A stretch of 17,376 nucleotides of DNA from Conidiobolus incongruus B7586 (taxonomy: Eukaryota > Entomophthoromycota > Entomophthoromycetes > Entomophthorales > Conidiobolaceae), in NCBI GenBank assembly GCA_000697335.1, contig JNEM01006256.1, positions 1 through 17,376 of the forward strand, read 5' to 3'. The stretch's first letter is position 1. The number at the start of each line of letters is the position of its first letter. The notes below the pieces were generated by a model. It saw only the letters and a program-made list of their open reading frames with translations, was not told where the DNA came from and searched no databases. The position numbers and the translations under genes were made by a program. This document shows, in pieces, positions 1-8,960 of this stretch.

Positions 1-489
1 TATTTGTATACTACAGCTATATTGTAATACTATATTCTATGTCATATTACTTTTATATTAAGTTTTCCTCTATATTATATTGATATTTATTATTAATTAA
101 TTATAATATATTTAATGTTTACTTATTTTAACATCATAAATATAATTAATTAAAATACTATTTTATAAAATTCTTTTATATAAATTTCAAATAATAGGTG
201 TAATCAATTTTAAAATAATAAAACAATAACTATTCATATATTAAATAATAAATATCTTCAATTTTATATCAAAATTAAAACAATGTGAAATATTTTAAAT
301 TAAGAACTTATTCTTATTTTTTACAAATTCTGAGGAAATATTGGATTAACTATTTTGAAAATTTTGTTTTAAGTCAAAAAATTAATTAATAATTTTATTA
401 TTAATGAAATCTATTCACCTGTTCTGTTCAATTGAGTAAATTTGAATATTTAATATTAATAATAATAGACGTACAAAAAATGAACTAAT
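1..489. other. AT-rich spacer, no gene seen
   Basis: Extremely AT-rich sequence with many short A and T runs. I see no open frame with protein-like composition and no RNA gene. It is probably the distal upstream region of the nucleoside diphosphatase gene. Confidence 0.6.
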
Positions 490-490
490 A

Positions 491-523
491 ATTGGAATTG
501 GAATTGGAATTGGAATTGAAATT
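491..523. repeat. ATTGGA hexanucleotide tandem repeat
   Basis: Four perfect copies of ATTGGA are followed by a diverged copy (ATTGAA) and a partial ATT. It lies about 160-190 bp upstream of the diphosphatase start codon. Such arrays change length by replication slippage. A role in the promoter is possible but is not shown by the sequence. Confidence 0.9.
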
Positions 524-556
524 TAAAGTATATTAGTAATTAGGCAAACAACGATC

Positions 557-572
557 GGGAAAATATTTTCCC
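557..572. promoter_or_regulatory. perfect 16-bp palindrome in promoter
   Basis: GGGAAAATATTTTCCC is a perfect inverted repeat with GC ends and an AT core, overlapping a CGATCG palindrome at 552-557. It sits 113 bp before the start codon and about 35 bp upstream of the TATA-like element, where a dimeric transcription factor would be expected to bind. No specific factor is assigned. Confidence 0.5.
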
Positions 573-606
573 ATTCACTCCCATTTTTTATCCATTTATT
601 GATTAA

Positions 607-616
607 TATATAAATA
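607..616 (+). promoter_or_regulatory. TATA-like box of the diphosphatase gene
   Basis: TATATAAATA lies 69 bp upstream of the ATG at 685, a distance that fits a core promoter with a short leader. The background is AT-rich, so this is suggestive only. The palindrome just upstream supports the placement. Confidence 0.4.
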
Positions 617-684
617 GAAAAGAAAAGGATATGATCACTACATTATTTTAGATAATCAATTATTAATTAATAAATTGCCTAGTC

Positions 685-2094
685 ATGTCATCAAATCATC
701 AAGGCAACCAACCTAAATTACTCCCAAAGCAATCAAGCCCTGATTGGTTTAGGTATTTCATTCTGTTTGGGTTAGGTGCTCTATTTGCTTATATCCTACC
801 ACTGTTTACTAATAACTCCACTGATATAAACAAAGTTAAAAATACTGAAGTAACTAATCCCTTTCATACTTCAACCAAATGCACCATTCCTGTAACTGGA
901 AAGCCACTAGTCCAATATGCTCTTATTGTAGATGCCGGTAGTACTGGAAGCCGTATTCATGTATATAAGTTTAATAACTGTGCTGAGACTCCTGAAGTTG
1001 AAGATGAGGTTTTTGTCCAAAATCAGCCAGGTTTATCATCTTACCAAGATGACCCTCACAAGGCTGCTGGAAGCTTAAAAGAGTTGCTAGATATTGCTGT
1101 TCAAAGTGTACCTAAAAGCTTACACCATTGTACACCTATCACTGTGAAAGCCACTGCTGGCTTAAGACTTTTGAAGGACAATAAAGACCAAGCTATTCTG
1201 AAAGCAGTTCATGAGTTATTGGACAAGGAATATCCATTTTTAGTAGTTGACAATGGAGTAGAGGTGATGGATGGAAAAGATGAGGGCATTTTTGCTTGGA
1301 TCACTGTCAACTATTTGCTAAATAAGCTTGATGTGGATTCTAATCCTGATGAGACTGTTGCTACTTTGGACCTTGGAGGTGGAAGCACCCAGATTGTGCT
1401 AGAGCCAAGATTCTTGAATGACTATATCATGCACGATGATTATATTTACGTACAACAGTTTTCAGGACATACACACACTTTATATCAACATTCATATCTC
1501 AAATATGGCCTCATGTCTGCAAGGCAACAGATTAAGCTCTTGGCCACCCAGAATCACACTGGAACAGAATTAAGCCACCCATGTTTAGCTTCCCAATACC
1601 AAGATAACTCTGTCGAAGGCTACACATTTGTTGGAAATTCTAACTTTAACGAATGCTTGGCTTTAGTAAGAGAAATCTTCCCTAATGTGGACTGTGCCTA
1701 TGACAGCTGCTCATTCAATGGAATATACCACCCTAATCTCAAGGAAACTTTTGAGAAAAATGATATTTATGCCTTTTCTTATTTTTATGATAGAACTCAA
1801 CCATTTGGGCTTGGGGCTGAGTTTACATTGAGTGATATCCGTCAGTTAGCAGACAGAATTTGCTCCAATGATTTCGAGTATTTCAAGAATATCCAAGGAG
1901 CTGAACAAGAGTTGAAAGATAATCCTAATAGATGCCTGGATCTTACTTATATCTACTCATTACTTAGTGTTGGTTATGGTTTAGAAGATAACAGGGTCAT
2001 TAAAGTAGCCAAAAAAGTTAAAGGTTTCGAAACTGGATGGTGTTTAGGTGCTGCAATTTCGATTTTGGATTCAAAAGAATATTGTAGATTATAG
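685..2094 (+). CDS. GDA1: Golgi GDA1/CD39-family nucleoside diphosphatase
   Basis: A 469-residue single-exon protein of the GDA1/CD39 apyrase family. Residues 1-20 look cytosolic, about 22-41 form one membrane segment, and the rest is lumenal, giving a type II Golgi protein. The apyrase conserved regions appear in order: DAGSTGS (83-89), ATAGLRLL (156-163), GKDEGIFAW with the catalytic glutamate (197-205, E200), DLGGGSTQ (229-236) and GWCLGAA (451-457). The eleven lumenal cysteines suit disulfides. The family cleaves GDP or UDP released by glycosyltransferases to the monophosphate, which drives nucleotide-sugar antiport into the Golgi. The length matches fungal Gda1. The start is the first ATG and precedes the membrane anchor. 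It ends in TAG, converges with the Gtr2 gene, and unlike its neighbours has no intron. An ectonucleotidase role is less likely because there is only one membrane segment. Confidence 0.93.
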   Translation: MSSNHQGNQPKLLPKQSSPDWFRYFILFGLGALFAYILPLFTNNSTDINKVKNTEVTNPFHTSTKCTIPVTGKPLVQYALIVDAGSTGSRIHVYKFNNCAETPEVEDEVFVQNQPGLSSYQDDPHKAAGSLKELLDIAVQSVPKSLHHCTPITVKATAGLRLLKDNKDQAILKAVHELLDKEYPFLVVDNGVEVMDGKDEGIFAWITVNYLLNKLDVDSNPDETVATLDLGGGSTQIVLEPRFLNDYIMHDDYIYVQQFSGHTHTLYQHSYLKYGLMSARQQIKLLATQNHTGTELSHPCLASQYQDNSVEGYTFVGNSNFNECLALVREIFPNVDCAYDSCSFNGIYHPNLKETFEKNDIYAFSYFYDRTQPFGLGAEFTLSDIRQLADRICSNDFEYFKNIQGAEQELKDNPNRCLDLTYIYSLLSVGYGLEDNRVIKVAKKVKGFETGWCLGAAISILDSKEYCRL

Positions 2095-2175
2095 ATGGCA
2101 TCTTATATTTGTTCAGCATATAATATAATAGTAACTCGATTTATATTTAATTAAATCTAGAATTTTAGATTCAAT

Positions 2176-2190
2176 AAGCTCTTGGAGCTT
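2176..2190. terminator. small hairpin between convergent genes
   Basis: AAGCTC and GAGCTT are separated by TTG, a 6-bp perfect stem with a 3-nt loop, in the 228-bp gap between the 3' ends of the two convergent genes. An AATAAA motif follows at 2226-2231 and could be a polyadenylation signal for the upstream gene. The functional assignment is inference. Confidence 0.25.
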
Positions 2191-2322
2191 CTAATAATTT
2201 AGTCATAATTAAAAAATTTTATTCCAATAAATTTATTGTAAAATTAAAAGATAAATATAAAAATTAAATATTGAAAATTTATAAATATTGATAAAGGAAG
2301 TAAAAAATGAAAATAAAAGAAT

Positions 2323-3919
2323 TTAGAGAACTGGCGATGAAACATGGTCTTCATTTTGGTGTGATCCATTCAATGATACTTCAGTTGGATTGGTGTTGGG
2401 TTTATCATCAAAAGACTTCTTACATAATTCTAATACTTGTAAAATTGCAGTGTTAAAACATTGAAAATTATAATCTATCAAACCATGTTTTTCAAATGTT
2501 TCATTCCTCAAAAGACACACCAAGGCCAGAAATCTAAATTATTTGATTAGATGAAGCGAATAATATTTTTGTTGAATTACTTGTTAATTTGTCTAAAATA
2601 AAGGACAAGCCCATTATTCAATTTGATGGATGAATAGGTGCCTTCTCTGTAATTCAGTTGCTTGTTTGAAGAGGGATTTTGACTAGAAAAATTTGTGAAT
2701 ATTAGTTATAATTGTATATTAATAATATTACCCATAGATATAAGACATATCTACGACTACATCAATCATATCAGAACAAATTTCGTAAGATTGAGTATCA
2801 ACAGGAGAAGAATCAGTAGCTAAATAAACTTTACTAGCAATATCGAACAGATATGCCTTTTCAATTCCAGAGTTCTAAAAATTATTAGTTTGAAATAGAT
2901 CAAATAAATTCAGTAATTACCGAGCATAAAGCATTTAACAAGTTTTCAAGATGAGCTAATTGACGAATCATCTTTTGAATCACCTTGGAAAAGGCCTCAA
3001 AAATGGAATGATCATAAATACTAGTTAAATGAAAGTTAATTGAGACATTTTCAATGCCCTCATCTGCAAGTTCATCTGTAACTCTTTGTCGAATTTCTCT
3101 TTGAGTGTCTATCACGTCACGTTAAATCGTGATATCGTCTAATATGTGTAATCTTACCAATTTTGTAGTCATCAGATAAACCATCAACCTTATGGATAAA
3201 GATCTCAAATTGGATATCGGGATTGACTTTATGAGCTCTAACAATAGTATCGTGAAGTTTACCTAATGTTTCCACATAATCGTCCTATTGCAAATCTTGA
3301 TTAAACTGAAATTATGAATTGAATTATATCCAATTTACCTGAGCATCAATAACATAAACTAAAGCGCCAACTTGACCAAATATCAAGTCAAGATCAAAGG
3401 TTGGATCAAAGAAATCAATCTGTCCAGGAAAATCCCAAACTTGAAAGTCTATAAAAGACCTGAGAAAATTTTAATACTGCGCACTTCTGAATAAAGGAAA
3501 AATTACAGACATTATATTATCTTTGATTACTTTAGATGTTGACTCCAAAAAAAGTGTTTCATTAGGTGCCATTTTATGAAATACGACGCTTTGGATACTT
3601 GATTTTCCACTCCTGAAATGTTACGTCGAAATTACTGAATTATGAATAAAACAAAACTAACAATTAATACCTTCTTAAACCCATTAAAAGTAGTCTAGGT
3701 TGCGACTGACCAGGAGGTTTTGATAATTCCTGGTGAATAGAGTCATCTATTACGCTTTCATAATATTGAGTATAAATACGTAATATATATAACATGATAT
3801 TACCTTTGATTCATATAGTGATTATCGATGAATCCATCTTCTTCTTCATCATAATAATAATTCTAAAAGTAATTAACTTTTGGATATTAATATTACAGAA
3901 TAAACTAGCTTACAGCCAT
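2323..3919 (-). CDS. GTR2: Gtr2/RagC-type Rag GTPase
   Basis: Ten exons (3914-3919, 3804-3862, 3671-3754, 3511-3612, 3339-3459, 3158-3284, 2921-3108, 2732-2874, 2581-2682, 2323-2533) join in consistent phase to 380 residues plus TAA. The P-loop is GLRRSGKS (47-54), the G3 box WDFPGQ (92-97) and the G4 box HKVD (155-158). The C-terminal half carries the roadblock dimerisation domain, including [28 protein letters not shown] and GLIDYNF, all close to RagC/D rather than RagA. Rag GTPases work as RagA/C (Gtr1/Gtr2) heterodimers on the vacuole or lysosome and recruit TORC1 when amino acids are present. The N-terminal 40 residues are acidic and less conserved. Introns are 46-58 nt. The first coding exon holds only ATG GCT, and one donor (at 3510, GTCTGT) is non-consensus. 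Human RagC has 399 residues and yeast Gtr2 has 341, so the length is normal. Confidence 0.93.
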
Positions 3920-5459
3920 AATTAACGAATTCAATAATAATATACTCTTGACCGACTAAGCAATTAAATAATACACGGAAAGTCACATATATCATTATGC
4001 TGTCCCTAATTCTAATTTAAAAAATCATTTTTAGAAAAAAAATTATGGGACTTCAAATATATACAATCTTTTCTCCATAATATATGCAACAATCAAAGTT
4101 TTGCTTAATAATTATCAAATTCCAAATAACATCTAAATTTTAAAACTAATATTAGATCAATCAAATGAACAACTAGTTATAAATGTAAAAATTGGTATAT
4201 AGTGATTCAAATTGTAATTCAATATTCCATAATTCGGCTCAATATATGAGAATATAAGCATATTATTTTTGATGATAGTTTGAAATAATGTACTTTTTAC
4301 TATTATAATCAAACAAATCATCTAAAAATATTAGCTAATATTTACAATACTTTATTGGCTACTAAATATAATATAGCTTTGATTAATAAACACCAGTATG
4401 TAACAGTTGACAGCTTAAATTTTGACTAATTTATTCGCGCTATAAATATTATAATCAATAAACTCTTTTGATTGATTATATAATTAATAAACATTTCTTC
4501 TAAATATTCATAATAATAATTTTTGAACAATTTAAAGTTTGATTGAGAATGATAATTTCTATAATGTAATAAATTAAAAAAGTAATAATTGATTTTTATT
4601 TGGCTCATTATATAAAAATATCTCAATTGCTATAATGCCTCTATGAATTATATAACCTATGACTTAATTGTACTTCTTGATTCAATGGATACTGAAGTGT
4701 GCTACAAATATGTCGTAATTGCTCATATCGAAAAAAGGAAATTATTTTGCAGTGTATTTGAAATGCTATTAAGAGATTATTTAATTTGATATAATACTAA
4801 GCATCATTATTATTTTTAAGGTGATATATATACTCTATTTACTAAAACAATTTTAAACATTATTCAAAAATATTAAACAAATTGACTTCAAGTTTTTTCA
4901 AGTGATATCAATTATAATTTTTTAGAATTACTGATAAATAAGAATCTACTCTTCTAGGTTAAAATTCCCAAATAAATATATATTAACATTAAAGTCCTAA
5001 TGTTTTATTCAATCAAGGAACACAGGTGATGATGATATGAATTCAAAATAGTAAGGAATTTGATGAAATATTAAATATTTCGAATCGTCAATTAATGAAC
5101 AGTAAATAAAATTTTGATAAAATTTGTATTAGAAATTTATTGTTAACAATTTGATGCATTCTTATCTCTCTTCAAACTTTGAATTGTTGACTCAATGAAC
5201 CAATCAAATGAAAATATTTTGAAAATTATTAAATAAGAAATTTAGTATGGATAATGATAAAGATTAGAATGAATTAAACCCTTATAAGCAAAAATCAAAA
5301 TAAACATAATTTGTTGATTGATTAAATAAAAATTTTTAACTTGTAGAATTATTTTAATCAACTAATTCTTTCATCTTATTGATATCATCATACTAATATT
5401 ATAGACTTTTTCATTTGTATTTTAATTCTATTTCATATATACTAATTCAACCATTTATA
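3920..5459. other. 1.5-kb AT-rich intergenic region
   Basis: This holds the divergent upstream regions of the Gtr2 gene (-) and the KAT14-like gene (+). Nearly all of it is AT-rich with no conserved frame. The one exception is a short, slightly GC-richer open frame at 4643-4789, listed separately. I see no RNA gene or repeat family. Confidence 0.55.
4643..4789 (+). CDS. possible 48-residue small ORF
   Basis: An ATG-to-TGA frame of 48 codons within a long AT-rich spacer. Its composition is less AT-biased than the flanks, with residues such as MDTEVCYKYVV and HIEKRKLFCSVF, which look protein-like. I recognise no family and no splice sites that extend it. It could be a small gene, a relic exon or chance. 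Confidence 0.2.
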   Translation: MNYITYDLIVLLDSMDTEVCYKYVVIAHIEKRKLFCSVFEMLLRDYLI

Positions 5460-6866
5460 ATGCAGGTATAATTAAAAATAATTTTATTGATTTAATTAAT
5501 TTAATTGTTTATTAAATTTATTATATAGAAATTTCAAAATGATCAAAATGATTCTCAATGCTACTGTAATGGTCCTATTGATCCGTAATTTTTAAATAAT
5601 ATCATGTTAATTATCAAACTAATTCTATAATTATATAGACTTGGGTTAGAAGCAATGCAGCAATGTCAAAATTGTCTTAAATACTTTCATTTCAACTGTT
5701 TAAAATCTTCGAATCGTCCTAAATTATGGCTGTTGAGTGATCGATTTTGGCAGCTAACTTGTGAGAATTGTAATTCAGAAGAACAAATGATTAGAATGAA
5801 TTTAAGTTGGGTTCAATTGGTTCAACTGATATTATATAATTTAATCCAACACCATACTATTAAAAACACTCACCCTTCTCATCCTTTTGTAAATTCTGTA
5901 TTAATTTCAGCTTCAAAATCATCTAATGTTAGAGGCGATCATGTTTATTTCCGTTGGAAAGAAGACATATGTAGAATTATAGATCTGTATTGGAGCGAAC
6001 TATGCCCTGATAGAGTTCGTTCTCCTACATGGAACAATACTGTTGCTAGCGCTCTTTCTACCAACTCTAAAATTTTCCTTTCGGGTTCTCAAATTTTTGA
6101 CATTGGCGGTAAGTCAATTCAATTTAAATCATTTACGCTAAATTAATATATTATTTAGGATGGTGGAGCTTACACCATTTACTCCCTCCTTCTCTAACTC
6201 GTAAGTTTTTTATTTTCACTTTTTATTATTATATTAATTAATTAAATTCTAGAAAAAACTTTGAAACGCGGCTTAGTACCAGCAAAGAACCCGATTCCAG
6301 TTACAAAGAAACCTGAACCTCCTACAAGAGTAAGATTATAACTTTATTTTAAATAATTTCATTTGCTCATGAATATTTAGAAAATATCTCCTCTTACTTC
6401 TACCCCTATCAAAAAGACTCTACCATTAAAAAAATACTATATTGCTAAATCGAAAGATGGCCTATCTTCAGATAGTGACAATACATCTTCCGCCTCCAAC
6501 TCTCCTTCAAACTTAGATTCTAAGCCATCTTCTAAATCTCATTCTCCTGTTAAGCGACCTAGCCCAGAAATTATTACTAACAATAACAAAAAACCAGCTA
6601 CTGAAAAATTAATAGATTACTCTAGTGATGAATCCAGCCTAACATCTTTAGACGATCTTGAATCTCCGGAAAGTTCATCTCAATCAACCGAATCATCCAG
6701 TCAATATAATCAATCACCATCCCCTCTAACGTCATCTCCTTCACCACAGTACTCTCATTTAAAAAGAGTATCAAATCCTACTCCCCGTCTAACTCATCAA
6801 GGATTAGATAATCTGGTAGCCGAATTAGTAGGAATTTCCAATTATGGAAGCCAGATGAATGAATGA
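5460..6866 (+). CDS. KAT14/CSRP2BP-like PHD-finger protein without acetyltransferase
   Basis: Six exons (5460-5465, 5529-5584, 5639-6108, 6159-6200, 6253-6329, 6381-6866) join in phase to 378 residues ending in TGA. Residues 13-65 form a PHD-like C4HC3 finger: C13-x-C15, C30-x2-C33, H38-x2-C41, C62-x2-C65. A conserved domain follows with LSWVQLVQLILYNLI, FRWKEDI (125-131), TWNNTVASALS (151-161) and GWWSLHHLLPPSL. This arrangement is that of the N-terminal half of KAT14/CSRP2BP, a scaffold of the animal ATAC histone acetyltransferase complex. The last 170 residues are Ser/Pro/acidic-rich and probably disordered. The C-terminal GNAT acetyltransferase domain of the animal protein (782 residues) is absent, so a chromatin-complex or reader role is inferred rather than catalysis. 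ASH2-type PHD/winged-helix proteins are the nearest alternative, but they lack the WW..H..PP motif. The start exon is only ATG CAG. Confidence 0.85.
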
Positions 6867-7814
6867 TTGCTTTAATCTACATATTTTTCACTTTACATTA
6901 TTCTATTTATTTTAATGTTTTATTACTTCAATTGATTATATAATAAATTCAAGTTTATTGATGTTTTGTTTAAGTTTTAAAATATTACACTAATAATTAA
7001 ATTTATTTTTTAACCAAATTATCAAACAATATAAATTGATCTATATTGAATTAAATATTTTAAATTACCGAAGTTAATTTTTGCAAAAAATGAGAATTGA
7101 TTAGAGACTCAAGGTTAATTTCACGGAATATATAAATAGTTTAATATCTCAGATTGATTCAAAAATGAGTATTAGATAAGAAAATCATTTAAGTAAAATA
7201 GTTTCAAGTGTTTTTTTAAATATTTCCAAGTGTTTACTTAAAGTAACATATTTAAGGAACCTTTAAATGTTATAAAATATATAATTGAATATATCAAAAT
7301 TGATATGAGAAATGTAACCTCAACAAATATACATCAGCTATAATTGGTAATTCAAATTATAATATATTATGATATAGGCAATATCTTGAATAGAATAATT
7401 AAATCGAAAATTCGTTAACTTTAATTCTATTTGTATTAATCGGATTGAAATTGAAAAATTATTTAAGGTATAATAAGCAAACAAAGCTAATAATGCAAGA
7501 TTAAAAATTGCTGGTATGTTGAATTTTTATTGATTTAAATTCATTTTTTAATGATACGAAATGTTGATATTACCTTGGATGTTAAAACGATATATATATA
7601 TACTTCGAAATTTATGGAAAGTTGATTTGAAACCATATTTGCATTAAAAATATCGCATGCCAAGTTAATATATGAACAATGTGTATATAAAACATATGCT
7701 AAATCATAATATTTTAGATATGGCTGATTATTATATTAAAGTATATATATGTCAATATCGAGGAAAATATTTAATATAATATAGCTTAGGAAAATAAATT
7801 AATGATACTGAATA
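6867..7814. other. AT-rich intergenic region between convergent genes
   Basis: The 3' flanks of the KAT14-like gene (+) and the Gos1 gene (-). AATAAA at 6942-6947 is a reasonable polyadenylation signal for the former. No open frame, RNA gene or mobile element is recognisable in the rest. Confidence 0.5.
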
Positions 7815-8691
7815 TTATAAAGTGAGAAATAAAAATATAATTCCTACAGCAATAATTGTATCCAATATAACAGTGTCTCTCTGCTGTTTATGACTTATTT
7901 TGGATAATAGCCCATTTAAACCAGGAATCAAATCTAAATTGTACTTTAAATTAAAAAAATAATTGGATGCATAAATTTATTTTACTTGTTACTCTAGTCA
8001 ATCTCCTAATAACACGGGTAATAGTATTTCTTTGATCATGCAAATCTGAATGAATTGTGTAAGCTTGACTAAGTTAAAAAAATTTTAATATTGAATTAAA
8101 TGAAGTCAAATCATATACTTTAAAGCATTTTCAGTCATTTAATATGAGCTATCTAATCTTTGTTGTTCAGATAAGAAATATTGCGCTTCAGAACTAGGCT
8201 CGGAATCGAAATTCTGTCTAAAGCGATAAATAATTGAAATTTAAAAAGTCAAAATATGAAAAATTACCCCGCGTTTTGAAGTAGCTGATGACGATTTCTT
8301 TGAGAATTCAAATTTATCTGTACTTTTATCTGTACTTTAGCCAAATTAAATAATAAATCTCTATGCCTTTGAAGACCCCTCAACATTAAAGTCGTAGGTC
8401 TTGGCTCTTGAGTTTCAGCTAATACAATATGTTGATCAATAGGATAAATATATGTGAGTAGCTAAATACCCCTTCGATATTAGTATTAACATCGCTATTA
8501 AGCTTATTAATGTTCTCTTGAAAAGGATCAGATTGAAAAAGAATTAAAATATTTCTTAATTGAGAGTCTATTTAACTTTGAAGCTTTTTTGCTTCTTTTG
8601 ATAATTGATCCCAATTAGAGCTATTAGGTGACTGGAATGATAATTGATTAATAAATGATTTGTATAGTATTGATAATTAACTTACACACAT
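7815..8691 (-). pseudogene. GOS1: Gos1/GS28 (GOSR1) Golgi SNARE gene, disrupted
   Basis: Five exons (8686-8691, 8268-8631, 8119-8217, 7986-8068, 7815-7933), separated by 50-54-nt GT..AG introns, encode a Gos1-type Qb-SNARE of about 220 residues (yeast Gos1 has 223). Recognisable parts are the N-terminal WDQLSKEAKKLQ, then LRGLQRHRDLL, the SNARE-helix stretch IPGLNGLLSKI, and a C-terminal anchor after KQQRDTVILDTIIAVG that ends at TAA. Gos1 mediates retrograde and intra-Golgi vesicle fusion. Three defects are visible: TAA at 8572-8574 where relatives have Glu or Gln, an 8-nt insertion (GTATTTAG on the coding strand, 8462-8469) that shifts frame between NIEG and LLTYI, and TAA at 8139-8141. All splice sites and the tail are intact, so inactivation would be recent. 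Assembly error is the main alternative. A 12-bp tandem duplication (8316-8339) is in frame and does not change the expected length. Confidence 0.8.
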
Positions 8692-8960
8692 GTTAAGAAT
8701 CTGAATAAATTTATATATTTTATTTAATAAGTAATAATCATATTAAATATTATCAGTCACATATAAAAAATTTGGAATTAAAATTATGGGATATGATAAT
8801 ATCTATTAAAATCAATCATATGTATAAATTTGTGTTACATATTATACACTCTATATTCGAAATTTTAATAATTCGTTAATTATTTATTGAAAAATACCAT
8901 GAGAAGATTAATTAAATATAATGCTTGGAAACCAACATAGCCAATTAAAGTACAAGTTTA
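8692..8960. other. short AT-rich gap
   Basis: A 269-bp spacer between the start of the Gos1 gene and the 3' end of the next minus-strand gene. It should contain the Gos1 promoter, but no motif can be distinguished from the AT-rich background. Confidence 0.4.

Noticed and set aside
4426-4626. 66-codon minus-strand ORF
   Set aside because: It is composed almost wholly of Ile, Asn, Tyr, Phe and Lys codons, as expected by chance in AT-rich DNA, with no conserved motif.
8462-8577. Micro-introns of 8 nt (GTATTTAG) and 9 nt (GTTAAATAG) in Gos1
   Set aside because: Both begin with GT and end with AG, and their removal leaves an open frame, which is striking. But all certain introns here are 46-63 nt, no known spliceosome removes 8-9 nt, and a further in-frame TAA at 8139-8141 has no such element. 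An insertion and substitutions explain the data more simply.
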